Origin: Bacteroidota bacterium
Lineage (GTDB): Bacteria; Bacteroidota; Bacteroidia; Bacteroidales; Prolixibacteraceae
Assembly: GCA_030706665.1 (NCBI GenBank)
Contig: JAUZOB010000025.1
Coordinates: forward strand, 1 to 18,041
Reading direction: 5' to 3'
Length of the DNA stretch: 18,041 nt
Part shown: one piece after another, positions 1 through 8,020 of the stretch
How the letters are laid out: each line of letters opens with the position of its first letter
Numbering within the stretch: position 1 is the first letter of the stretch
Translations under genes and position numbers: made by a program
The notes under the pieces: model-generated
What the model saw: only the letters and a program-made list of their open reading frames with translations
Database searches by the model: none
What the model was told of the DNA's origin: nothing

Positions 1-1
1 G

Positions 2-2515
2 AAGGTATCAAGCTTTTCTGATGCATCCGTATCTTACTGGCGTGCACGCATTGGGGATAACTCAGGAAAAGTAAGTTCATGGAGTACACCTGCTTATTTT
101 TCAACAGGCTTGCAAAATAATCAATCATGGAAAGCACAATGGATAACTTACACTGACACAAAAAACGCCCCACTACCCTATTTTCGTAAGGTATTCAACC
201 CAAACAAGAAAAATGCCACTCCAACTAAGGCATTGATTTACCTTTGTGGCTTATGCTGCAGCGAACTATACATGAATGGACAAAAGGTTGATTCTACTCG
301 CTTCCTTGATCCTGCACAAACCAGTTATGAGCAATATGCACTCTATAGTACCTTTGATGTAACTCACTTCTTAAAAAAAGGGAATAATTGTTTTGGCGTT
401 ATGATGGGCAAAGGATGGTTTTCTCAGGATGCCGCCTGGCAAGGAGCACCATTTAGCTATGGAAATCCAATTCTCCGTCTTCAGTTGGTCATTTTTTATA
501 GTGATGGAACCCGCAACGTACTGGGGACCGATGAAAGCTGGACTTGGAAGAGTGGTCCTATCATTAAATCAAATATCTACCTGGGAGAACTTTATGATGC
601 TCGTCAGGAGGTGAAAGACTGGAGCAAGTCAGAAACACCTTGCACCGATTGGAAGAAGGCTATAGTAGCCAACGATAATGTCCCGCCTCGTTTAATCCCT
701 CAACTAATGAATCCAATAAGGAATCAAAGGGTATTGAAAGCTGTAAAAATATGGCAGGATGCTGCAGGTAATTGGATCTTTGATTTTGGAGTGAATTTAG
801 CAGGCATTCCTCATTTAGACATACGCCAGCCAGCCGGCACTCATCTTACAATTCGCATGGCAGAGGAAAAGAAAGCTGATGGAAGTCTGGATTTTGCATC
901 CATGGGATGGATTCATCATGGGAAAATATTCGCAGATGAGTTTATTTGTAAAGGAGGAGACAAAGAACAATGGTCTCCCCGATTTGACTACCACGGATTT
1001 CGTTATGCCGAACTTTCCGGTATAGTGGGAAAACCAGATTTATCAACAATGAGTCTGATTGTTGTACATAGTGATTTGACTAACACCGGTCACTTTGAAT
1101 GCTCCGATCCTCAAATTAACAAACTTCACGAACTGGCTATGCGCACCGTTTTGAGTAATCTCCACGGGATTCCTACAGATTGTCCCAACCGTGAAAAATG
1201 CGGATGGCTCGGTGATACTCATGCATACGTAAAAATGGCCAATCTTAACCTGCAAATGAATAATTTCTGGGTAAATTATTTGGAGGACATTCGCACCGGT
1301 GCAAACATAATAGAAAAAAAGACACTTTTCCATGAGCGCTTTAACAGTACATTTTACTTCACGGAAAAACCGACAGGTTTACCCTATATGATTGCTCCCG
1401 GCAAACGTCTGTGCGGAGTAGCCTCTCCCGATTGGGGAACAGCTCAGGTACAGCTTCCCTGGTGGCTTTACGTATACTATGGCAATAAAAAGGTACTGAG
1501 TGACTACTATGCAAACATGAAGCAGTGGACAGATTATGTTACTTCGTTGGCTCAGGACACTGCACGCACAAACAAATACAGTAAGACAACCAAACATATC
1601 GTTTATCAAGGACTTGGGGATTGGTGTCCTCCTGAAGGGAATAATAAAATTGATACTCCAATAGAGTTTACCTCCACAGCTTTTCATTATTTGGATGTAA
1701 GCATCATGGAACAGGTAGCTAATATTTTAAGAAAAACGGATGATGCCCAAAAGTATGCTGAAGAAAAGCGGTTAATCGCTAAAGAAGTAATCGCTAACCT
1801 ATACAATAGCCAAACAAAAACTTACGGAAGTCAAACTGCCGATGCAATGGCTTTAGATTTTGGTCTGATTCCCACAGGGGATAAAAAAGCAGTGGCTGAT
1901 GCGATTGTACGCAACATGAAAGAGAAAAGGAATAGTTTCATGCATTGCGGTATATTTGGACTAAGCCGCATTGGCAGTATGCTTGCCCGCAATGGTAACA
2001 GTCAAGCTGCATGGAATATGTTTACAAAGAAAGGAGAAAATAGCTTCGAATGGATGTGGAATTCTGCAGATGCTACCACACTTTGGGAGGCACTTCCCAC
2101 GAACGCCAACAATCAGAAGATAGCGGCATCAGTATCTCACGATCACCCCATGCAGGCAGGCTATGATGTATGTTTTTATGAAGATATTGCAGGAATTTGT
2201 CCCGATGCATCAGGATATGGTTTCAAAGTTATTCGCTTTGAACCATTGTTTATTGAATATCTATCCTGGGCAAAAGCAAGTATCGAATCACCATACGGCA
2301 TCATTCTGAGTAATTGGAAAAAAGAGGCAAATCAATTGATCTGGCAAATTAAGATTCCGGTGAATACTTCAGGATTGGTTGCTCTTCCCAACAAGAAGAA
2401 TATTGTAATTAACAATAAGAGTCTAAGTGACAAAAAATACAAACCGGTTAAAGGCGATAATGGAATCATCCTGTATCATTTCCCTTCCGGAAACTTTAAT
2501 ATAACGGCGTGGTGA
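2..2515 (+). CDS. Alpha-L-rhamnosidase, GH78 family (5' end cut by window)
   Basis: Releases terminal alpha-L-rhamnose from plant polysaccharides or glycosides. The reading frame is open from base 2, so the TTG at 110 is not the real start: residues read upstream of it (SYWRARIGDNSGKVSSWSTP) match the fibronectin-like N-terminal domain end usual in these enzymes. About 837 residues are visible, followed by TGA. The order fits the family: N-terminal beta domains with an LYMNGQKVD segment, then an (alpha/alpha)6 catalytic domain with PTDCPNREKCGWLGD (around 1174-1218, the region that holds the proposed acidic catalytic residue) and DATTLWEALPT (around 2069-2101), then a C-terminal beta-sandwich. 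The signal peptide, if any, lies outside the window. In Bacteroidales such enzymes are usually secreted and part of polysaccharide utilization loci, but no SusC/SusD genes are visible here. Family call is firm; the substrate is unknown. Confidence 0.93.
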   Translation, partial: KVSSFSDASVSYWRARIGDNSGKVSSWSTPAYFSTGLQNNQSWKAQWITYTDTKNAPLPYFRKVFNPNKKNATPTKALIYLCGLCCSELYMNGQKVDSTRFLDPAQTSYEQYALYSTFDVTHFLKKGNNCFGVMMGKGWFSQDAAWQGAPFSYGNPILRLQLVIFYSDGTRNVLGTDESWTWKSGPIIKSNIYLGELYDARQEVKDWSKSETPCTDWKKAIVANDNVPPRLIPQLMNPIRNQRVLKAVKIWQDAAGNWIFDFGVNLAGIPHLDIRQPAGTHLTIRMAEEKKADGSLDFASMGWIHHGKIFADEFICKGGDKEQWSPRFDYHGFRYAELSGIVGKPDLSTMSLIVVHSDLTNTGHFECSDPQINKLHELAMRTVLSNLHGIPTDCPNREKCGWLGDTHAYVKMANLNLQMNNFWVNYLEDIRTGANIIEKKTLFHERFNSTFYFTEKPTGLPYMIAPGKRLCGVASPDWGTAQVQLPWWLYVYYGNKKVLSDYYANMKQWTDYVTSLAQDTARTNKYSKTTKHIVYQGLGDWCPPEGNNKIDTPIEFTSTAFHYLDVSIMEQVANILRKTDDAQKYAEEKRLIAKEVIANLYNSQTKTYGSQTADAMALDFGLIPTGDKKAVADAIVRNMKEKRNSFMHCGIFGLSRIGSMLARNGNSQAAWNMFTKKGENSFEWMWNSADATTLWEALPTNANNQKIAASVSHDHPMQAGYDVCFYEDIAGICPDASGYGFKVIRFEPLFIEYLSWAKASIESPYGIILSNWKKEANQLIWQIKIPVNTSGLVALPNKKNIVINNKSLSDKKYKPVKGDNGIILYHFPSGNFNITAW

Positions 2516-2524
2516 TTCTTCAAT

Positions 2525-2565
2525 AAAAAAGTGTGATGCTAATTGTGGAAACATCACACTTTTTT
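2525..2565. terminator. Perfect hairpin terminator, probably bidirectional
   Basis: A 14-bp perfect stem pairs 2525-2538 (six A then GTGTGATG) with 2552-2565 (CATCACAC then six T), with a 13-nt loop. The T tract follows the stem on the plus strand and the A tract gives the same on the minus strand. It lies 9 nt after the rhamnosidase stop codon and can also stop the minus-strand operon converging from 2762. Confidence 0.85.
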
Positions 2566-2624
2566 CTCTGACACTTAATAATTTTCGAATATTAAAGGGT
2601 CACAGAAATTTCCGAGTTATTCAT

Positions 2625-2662
2625 ACGGGCACTCCTAAAAACTAGATTCTAGGAGTACCCGT
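2625..2662 (-). other. Inverted repeat, 13-bp stem, better folded as minus-strand RNA
   Basis: Arms 2625-2637 and 2650-2662 pair over 13 bp around a 12-nt loop. The single imperfect position (C2630 against A2657) is a mismatch in plus-strand RNA but a G-U wobble in minus-strand RNA, so the structure suits the 3' tail of the minus-strand operon. No U tract follows on the minus side, so it may be a 3'-end protecting or processing hairpin and not a terminator. Confidence 0.5.
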
Positions 2663-2670
2663 AATACTAA

Positions 2671-2716
2671 AAGAGTGCAGCTATCTACGAATTTATCCTC
2701 AGATGGCTGCATTCTT
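2671..2716. other. Inverted repeat, 16-bp stem near the end of the minus-strand operon
   Basis: Arms 2671-2686 and 2701-2716 pair over 16 bp with two G-U wobbles in plus-strand RNA; as minus-strand RNA these become two A-C mismatches. On the minus strand the stem begins 45 nt after the last stop codon of the hydrogenase-like operon and is followed by a T-rich stretch (CTCTTTTAGTATT), so it could still act as a terminator there. Which strand matters is undecided. Confidence 0.45.
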
Positions 2717-2761
2717 CATTTTATTGATCATATTTGAAACAATAAAGAATAGAATGTTATA

Positions 2762-3511
2762 TCATCCTTTTCTCAGCAAGCTCAGGACTCCATTAACGAA
2801 TGTTAAAGGGTGTACCGGATTGCCCGGAATATACAGATCAACCGGATGGTTATCCAGAAAAGAACGGTTTAATGCAGGACTCCCAGTAAAAATTCCTCCA
2901 CTAATGGCGTCAGTGCCCGCAAGAATAATAATCTTAGGATTAGGAATGGCATTATAACAAATTTCCAATGGCTCGGCCATATTTTCCGAGATGGGGCCGG
3001 TAATGACAATTCCATCTGCATGCCGTGGCGAAGCCACAAAATCAATTCCAAAACGACTGACATCAAACTGCACATTATTGGTTGCATTCAATTCCAACTC
3101 ACAACTACCGTCACCTCCGGCAGAAACCTGTCTGAGTTTGAGCGAACCGCCAAATAACCGATGAATTTCTTTACGAACGTTCTCGGGGTTAACCATTATA
3201 GACGCTTCATCACCTTCTTTAATAATTAATCGTTCTCGTTCGTTCGTTGACAATTTATAGTCACTGGTAAATCTGATTTTATCCGGAAATTGCACAGCAC
3301 ACTCCCCACAGAAAGTACATTTGCCCAAATCAATGCAAACAGGATTACCGGAAATAGCTTTTGTGGGACACAAATCTGTCAACACTGTTTCATCAACATT
3401 AGCCATGGAGATTAGCGGCCTTCCCCTGAATATACCGGGGACTTTTGCAGTTGTTACATCGGGAATAAATTGTTTCCCCTGATGCCACATTATCTTTAAA
3501 TTGTCAAACAT
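2762..3511 (-). CDS. Ehr-type complex small subunit: ferredoxin domain fused to NuoB/HycG-like domain, redox ligands partly lost
   Basis: The 249-residue protein joins a HycF/NuoI-like ferredoxin domain (about 1-90) to a NuoB/HycG-like domain (about 110-249). In the ferredoxin part C48, C65, C68 and C71 remain, which is one complete [4Fe-4S] ligand set; the partner set is absent (N38, E41, L44 and F75 at its positions). In the NuoB part the proximal-cluster ligands read D134, C137, D201 and N231 where active enzymes have four cysteines (GGDGSCELE, AGTDAISGGIF, YIPGNP). The surrounding fold signatures are well kept, so this is not simple decay. It is the last gene of the operon, 12 nt after the large subunit. 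Expected to sit on the cytoplasmic face with the NuoD-like protein. Placement among Ehr complexes is inference; at most one or two clusters can be bound. Confidence 0.85.
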   Translation of the reverse strand: MFDNLKIMWHQGKQFIPDVTTAKVPGIFRGRPLISMANVDETVLTDLCPTKAISGNPVCIDLGKCTFCGECAVQFPDKIRFTSDYKLSTNERERLIIKEGDEASIMVNPENVRKEIHRLFGGSLKLRQVSAGGDGSCELELNATNNVQFDVSRFGIDFVASPRHADGIVITGPISENMAEPLEICYNAIPNPKIIILAGTDAISGGIFTGSPALNRSFLDNHPVDLYIPGNPVHPLTFVNGVLSLLRKG

Positions 3512-3523
3512 GATTTGATTTTA

Positions 3524-5026
3524 TTATAGATCGTGACCACTATAGGAAAAATTAAAGCTTTTGTTGCAAATGGGAAAATCAGAAATATCATTATTGCGAA
3601 CCGCTTGCGCCAAAGCCATCCAATTGTGATGGGACGGGTCTTTAATTTTATAAGCTACCAGATTTCCAGAATCATCAGTAATCGCACAATGGCAGATTTC
3701 ACCGCGCCATCCCTCAATAAGCGAGAGGACAAACTTCCCGCTTGCCGGTGTTAAAGAAACATCTTCCGGCTTATTAAATTCAGGTACATTCGCAATCAAT
3801 TTCTTCAGGTAACCGATAGATTGCTTTATCTCTTCTTTTCTAATCTGAGCTCTCGAATAAACATCCCCATGATGCTTCAAAACAGGCTGATGAACAATCG
3901 TTTTGCCATATAGATTATATGGATGTGAAGTACGAATATCCCTCTTTAATCCGCTCATGCGTGCAGCCATACCTACCGTTCCAATTTCAAGGACTTCATT
4001 GTAGCTTACAACACCGGTCTTCTCCATTCGCGACAAAGCACTGGGAAGTCTGAATAGTTTTTCAGTTATCTCCCCAAAATCGGGCTCATATGCTTTAAGT
4101 ATCTCATTCAATCTGTCCGCATGCTCCTGATTAAAAGGATAATTTATTTTCCCTGCACGGATCAGCCCTTTCGCCAGACGACTGCCGCCCCACTCCTGAA
4201 AAAAGTTAATCATCGGAGTACGAAGCCTTCCCAATACTGCGTTTCCAAGCTGATAAGCAATATCACCGCAAATAGCTGCTAAATCACCGGTATGAACAGC
4301 TATTCGTTCCAATTCCAATGCCAAGGTACGCGCATAATCTAAAGAGGGATCTGGCACATAACCACATAAGCTTTCCCAAAGATTAACGAATGCAGTAGTA
4401 TGGCCTACAGTAGTATCACCGGCAATACTTTCGGCAAGCGTTGTCCGTTCCAACAATTTCTTCTTTTGGAGGAATAATTGCTCTATTCCCCGATGTTGAT
4501 ATCCGAACTGAATTTCAAGGTGCATAATCTGCTCCCCATTGCAAATAAACCGAAAATGACCGGGTTCAATAATACCTGCATGAATTGGCCCCACCCCAAC
4601 CTCATGTAATTCTTCACATTGACCTTTATAGAAAGGATAGTTTTCGATTGTTTTATTTTCATCATACCTGTTATGAGAATATCTATAGGGTTTTAACCAG
4701 GGATGATCAGAATAAGGGATACCGAAATTTTCATGAATCTCTCTCTCAAACTTTTCAAAGTTATGATTTTGAGCGGAAAAGGACGGTCGAATCGTATTCA
4801 TATCGACCATAGAAGATGACACATAAATTTGGTGTGTGGCATCATCGGCAATGCAACAAAACAACTTAATCTTATCGTTGTCCTTATATCCGAAATAGCT
4901 CACACAATGCCGTTCAGGTTGATCGGATAACAGTTCAAGGTTTATATTTCTGAAATCCTTGTAGCCGAGTACAGGAATGTCGTTTAATGCGATTGTCTGG
5001 TTGTTATAGATTGAAATGTAATTCAT
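3524..5026 (-). CDS. Ehr-type complex large subunit: NuoC+NuoD (HycE/HyfG-like) fusion lacking the [NiFe] site
   Basis: The 500-residue protein has an N-terminal NuoC/30-kDa-like domain (about 1-125, ending near HPWLKPYRY) and a NuoD/49-kDa or hydrogenase-3 large-subunit domain (about 140-500, starting VGVGPIHAGIIEPGHFRF and including GYQHRGIEQL at 175-184). Active group 4 hydrogenases bind [NiFe] through an N-terminal CxxC and a C-terminal CxxC. Here the aligned positions are A202/T205 (ESIAGDTTVGHTTAF) and S494/G497 (FNFSYSGHDL), so all four ligands are gone, although flanking residues such as H209 and the YS of the last motif remain. It also ends right after this motif, without the C-terminal extension that maturation proteases cut. 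Start ATG at 5026, 6 nt after the previous stop. The protein cannot be a standard hydrogenase; its substrate is unknown. Confidence 0.9.
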   Translation of the reverse strand: MNYISIYNNQTIALNDIPVLGYKDFRNINLELLSDQPERHCVSYFGYKDNDKIKLFCCIADDATHQIYVSSSMVDMNTIRPSFSAQNHNFEKFEREIHENFGIPYSDHPWLKPYRYSHNRYDENKTIENYPFYKGQCEELHEVGVGPIHAGIIEPGHFRFICNGEQIMHLEIQFGYQHRGIEQLFLQKKKLLERTTLAESIAGDTTVGHTTAFVNLWESLCGYVPDPSLDYARTLALELERIAVHTGDLAAICGDIAYQLGNAVLGRLRTPMINFFQEWGGSRLAKGLIRAGKINYPFNQEHADRLNEILKAYEPDFGEITEKLFRLPSALSRMEKTGVVSYNEVLEIGTVGMAARMSGLKRDIRTSHPYNLYGKTIVHQPVLKHHGDVYSRAQIRKEEIKQSIGYLKKLIANVPEFNKPEDVSLTPASGKFVLSLIEGWRGEICHCAITDDSGNLVAYKIKDPSHHNWMALAQAVRNNDISDFPICNKSFNFSYSGHDL

Positions 5027-5032
5027 GCCTGA

Positions 5033-6466
5033 TTATTGAATAAGTTTAACCGCATCTTGTAATAAAGTCACAAACATTTCATGAGGATTATATGCCAGAT
5101 ATACGGCCAGCGCCAGTAAAACATACTGAGGAAGCGATTCCCACGGACTTATGCGTGGAATTCTGCTTTCATCAATACTCGTGGGCGGAGTAAACAGTAA
5201 TTTGAAAATATTGGATCCGAAACCCCATATTATCATTGTCAACAGTAAAAGTACCGATAGCAGAATTAGGATATAATGAGCCTCGAATAAGGATTGAAAA
5301 ATAAGGAACTCACTCACGAATAAACCAGACGGCGGCATGGCCGAAGCTGAGATAAAGCCAAACAAAACTACAATAGCTCCCGCTTTATTGTATTTGAAGT
5401 AACTGCCGACATCGTACATGCTTTTGCTTTGATAAACCCAATAAATTTGATTGTATTGTAGAAAGAGTGAGGGCTTTATGAGAGTATGCAATACAACATG
5501 CAGAATAGCAGCATAAACACCGACCCCTCCGGCTGCCAGTCCCAACATGACCAATCCCATGTGTTCAATCCCCGAATAAGCGAACATGCGCTTTATGTTT
5601 TTAATGCGGGTCATATAAACAGATGCTACAAAAACCGAGAGTAAAGCGGCAATAATTATAATCATATTCGCCCAATCACGCAAAGGAGTATGTGCCATAA
5701 TCGCATACATGCGATAAATGCTGATAAATCCTACATTCATAAGCACGCTGGCTAATAATGCCCCGGCAGGCGCAGGAGCTTTGTCTTTGGCATCGATGCC
5801 GGCAGTATACATGGGTACTAGTCCAAGTTTGGCGGTAAATCCGGTAAAAATAAAAAGAAAAGAAAGCTTTAGCCAAAATAGATTTAGCTTGTTGTAATTC
5901 TGACGAATCGAATCGAACGACATGTCATCGACTCCTGCTTGTTTAAGCGCTAAACTAAGGAAAAGAATGCCAATATAAATAAAGGTAATACTAATTGCAC
6001 ATATAAAAACATACTTCCACACCCCTTCCAATGCCCGAATATTGCGATGATGATAAATAAGAGCAGATGCACTCAATGTGGTTATTTCCACAAAAATCCA
6101 GGTAACAGCAATGTGATTTGAAAGATATGCTATTCCACAAGCAGAAATCAATAAAACGATAGCAGCAAAAAACAATCCGCGGGACTGAGGAGTCTCATCG
6201 GCATTATGCTTTTCAATATAACGGTAGCCATGAAAAAGAACCGGTACGGATACAATACAAAGGGCTAGCAAAAGCAGCAACCCCAGTGAATCCGGCTTAA
6301 AAAAAACAAGTTCACTGATATTTATATGTCGAAATTCGTAAAAGCCTAATCCCAAAAGTAAGACGACAAAGATGCTTACCAGAGAATAATTCACAATCGT
6401 ATTACGGTTAAGGAATAAACAACTGCTAATTATGAATGCTCCTATTATAAAAATACCAATCATCAT
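5033..6466 (-). CDS. Membrane subunit, HyfF/NuoN-like antiporter-type
   Basis: The 477-residue, very hydrophobic protein has about 13-14 predicted transmembrane segments and belongs to the proton-conducting NuoL/M/N and Mrp antiporter family, closest in pattern to HyfF of hydrogenase-4 type complexes. The family channel residues are kept: E127 in the VTWIFVEITTLSAS segment and K213 in TAKLGLVPMYTAGIDAKDKA, followed by APAPAGALLASVLMN and the RMFAYSGIEHMGLV signature. It would conduct ions as part of the membrane arm. The start is one of two adjacent ATG codons, 4 nt after the HyfE-like stop. The intact channel residues contrast with the degenerate redox subunits encoded downstream. Confidence 0.9.
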   Translation of the reverse strand: MMIGIFIIGAFIISSCLFLNRNTIVNYSLVSIFVVLLLGLGFYEFRHINISELVFFKPDSLGLLLLLALCIVSVPVLFHGYRYIEKHNADETPQSRGLFFAAIVLLISACGIAYLSNHIAVTWIFVEITTLSASALIYHHRNIRALEGVWKYVFICAISITFIYIGILFLSLALKQAGVDDMSFDSIRQNYNKLNLFWLKLSFLFIFTGFTAKLGLVPMYTAGIDAKDKAPAPAGALLASVLMNVGFISIYRMYAIMAHTPLRDWANMIIIIAALLSVFVASVYMTRIKNIKRMFAYSGIEHMGLVMLGLAAGGVGVYAAILHVVLHTLIKPSLFLQYNQIYWVYQSKSMYDVGSYFKYNKAGAIVVLFGFISASAMPPSGLFVSEFLIFQSLFEAHYILILLSVLLLLTMIIWGFGSNIFKLLFTPPTSIDESRIPRISPWESLPQYVLLALAVYLAYNPHEMFVTLLQDAVKLIQ

Positions 6467-6470
6467 TGTA

Positions 6471-7100
6471 TCAATCTTTAAGGTTACGCAACAGGTTTAC
6501 ATCCGGATCTTTTAAAACATCGCCAATTTTGTTGAAGAAAATACCCAGAATAAGCACACTGGCAAAAATATCGAGCATGATACCAAGGTTCACCAACATA
6601 GGCATCTCGTTTCCGACAGCAAGTGAAAGCACAAATACCCCGTTCTCAATAACAAGGTAACCCATTACATGGGTAATAATCTTCTTTCTGGAAACAATCA
6701 GATACAAACCGGTAAAAAGAGTTGATAATGCTACTACAAAGTATGTTTTATCAATGTTCTTATCGATTATATAACTCGATAAAATAAAAGCTGAAACAAT
6801 AATCAGGGTAACAATTATCAATGAAACGAAATAAGGTAAATAGGGCTCTGCTTCACGGGTAATATTATTCCGCTTAATCACATAATTCACAAACCATGGG
6901 ACCGCAATCGCCTTAAAAACAATCGTCTCAAGCATGATCAGCAGAAGGTTTACCGTATTTACATTCGTAAGAGTAAGGTAAGTTGCGCCGAAAAGTATAA
7001 AGCCCTGTAAAACCAAAATACGCAAATACGTACTCAAACGGTTTGCAATGCTCATATAAAGCAACGACATGACCAATACCATCAATAATATATCTGTCAT
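6471..7100 (-). CDS. Membrane subunit, HyfE-like
   Basis: The 209-residue protein has about six transmembrane segments and matches the HyfE pattern, whose N-terminal half corresponds to a NuoK-like subunit. Visible features are the early NRLSTYLRILVLQGFILFG segment, a conserved-looking VIENGVFVLSLAVGNEMP segment at about 149-166, and a short basic cytoplasmic tail. It has no cofactor motif. Its position between the NuoH-like and HyfF-like genes (gaps of 13 and 4 nt) is the usual order in hydrogenase-4 type operons. Role: structural and ion-translocating part of the membrane arm, by family. Confidence 0.85.
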   Translation of the reverse strand: MTDILLMVLVMSLLYMSIANRLSTYLRILVLQGFILFGATYLTLTNVNTVNLLLIMLETIVFKAIAVPWFVNYVIKRNNITREAEPYLPYFVSLIIVTLIIVSAFILSSYIIDKNIDKTYFVVALSTLFTGLYLIVSRKKIITHVMGYLVIENGVFVLSLAVGNEMPMLVNLGIMLDIFASVLILGIFFNKIGDVLKDPDVNLLRNLKD

Positions 7101-7113
7101 AACAAGTTATTTT

Positions 7114-8019
7114 TCACATAAATTTTTCTAGAACCATCAATGCCCCAAAGAATATTAGCAGGGATACCGAAGTAAGTATGAAAATAAACTGAGGATTGTG
7201 CCCCATCCTGAAACGTGCCATAAATGACTCAATGATCCCTGCCGTAATGGCAAATCCGATCTGAATGGCAAAGAACAAAGGTATGGAAAACTCAAGGGGC
7301 AATGCACTAATAAAAAGGTTCGAGATAATGGCACCATACATTGCAAATTTCAGATTGGTGGTATACATGATAATTCCAAGATCAAACCCGCTGTAATCTA
7401 AAACCATCACTTCGTGGATCATGGTCAGCTCAAGATGGGTTTTAGGATCGTCAACCGGCATGCGGCTATTTTCAATCATGGCAATCAGCACAAGTACAAA
7501 AGTTGCTAACACACCCAACATGTATGAGACATAGGAGCCATAATGCAACATACTGAAAATACTATGGAATGAGGTGTGTCCGGTAAACAAAGTAAATGAA
7601 CCCATGAGAATAAAGAATGCCGGTTCTACAAGCATCGAGAACAGCGCTTCCCTGCTTGCCCCCATCCCTTCAAAACTACTGCCGGTATCAAGGGCAGCGA
7701 CAATCATCAGAAACTTACCCAATGCCAGGATATAAGCAAACATTACAAAATCGCAATCGAATGAAATTATACCGGGATTATTTCCATGCGGAACCATTAA
7801 AATTGCCATTAATACCGATGCAAAATAAGCAGTCGGGGCTAGCTGAAAAATAAAGCTGGTTGTTTTGCTATAAACCGATCCCTTCTTCCAAAGCCGGAAA
7901 ATATCTTTCATAGGCTGAAAGAGTCCCGGACCTTTACGTCCCGAAGCTATACTTTTCGTGCGGACTATCACTCCCATGAAAAACAAGCTTGTTAAAAGGA
8001 TGAGTAAAAAGCTTATCAT
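7114..8019 (-). CDS. Membrane subunit, HyfC/HycD (NuoH)-like
   Basis: The 301-residue protein belongs to the respiratory complex I subunit 1 family, which anchors the peripheral arm to the membrane and lines the coupling cavity. It has about eight transmembrane segments. Family signatures present are SSFEGMGASREALFSMLVEP at 114-133 and, near 183-214, E183, P188-V-D-D191, E197 and the IHEVMVLDYSGFDLG segment. This acidic network is thought to couple redox change to ion movement in complex I relatives. Start ATG at 8019, leaving one base after the preceding stop codon, so the two genes are probably translationally coupled. The preserved coupling residues argue that the complex is still an energy-converting machine. 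Confidence 0.92.
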   Translation of the reverse strand: MISFLLILLTSLFFMGVIVRTKSIASGRKGPGLFQPMKDIFRLWKKGSVYSKTTSFIFQLAPTAYFASVLMAILMVPHGNNPGIISFDCDFVMFAYILALGKFLMIVAALDTGSSFEGMGASREALFSMLVEPAFFILMGSFTLFTGHTSFHSIFSMLHYGSYVSYMLGVLATFVLVLIAMIENSRMPVDDPKTHLELTMIHEVMVLDYSGFDLGIIMYTTNLKFAMYGAIISNLFISALPLEFSIPLFFAIQIGFAITAGIIESFMARFRMGHNPQFIFILTSVSLLIFFGALMVLEKFM

Positions 8020-8020
8020 G

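Noticed and set aside
110..112. TTG at 110 as the rhamnosidase start
   Set aside because: The same frame is open to the window edge and the upstream residues fit the family's N-terminal domain, so the gene is simply truncated by the window.
2703..2957. Short plus-strand open frame
   Set aside because: It begins in the hairpin region and overlaps the conserved NuoB-like coding sequence on the other strand; the product resembles no family.
3524..5026. Sequencing error or pseudogene as cause of the missing cysteines
   Set aside because: The frame is full length, flanking motifs are well preserved, and the losses occur as separate substitutions in two subunits along functional lines, which errors would not produce.
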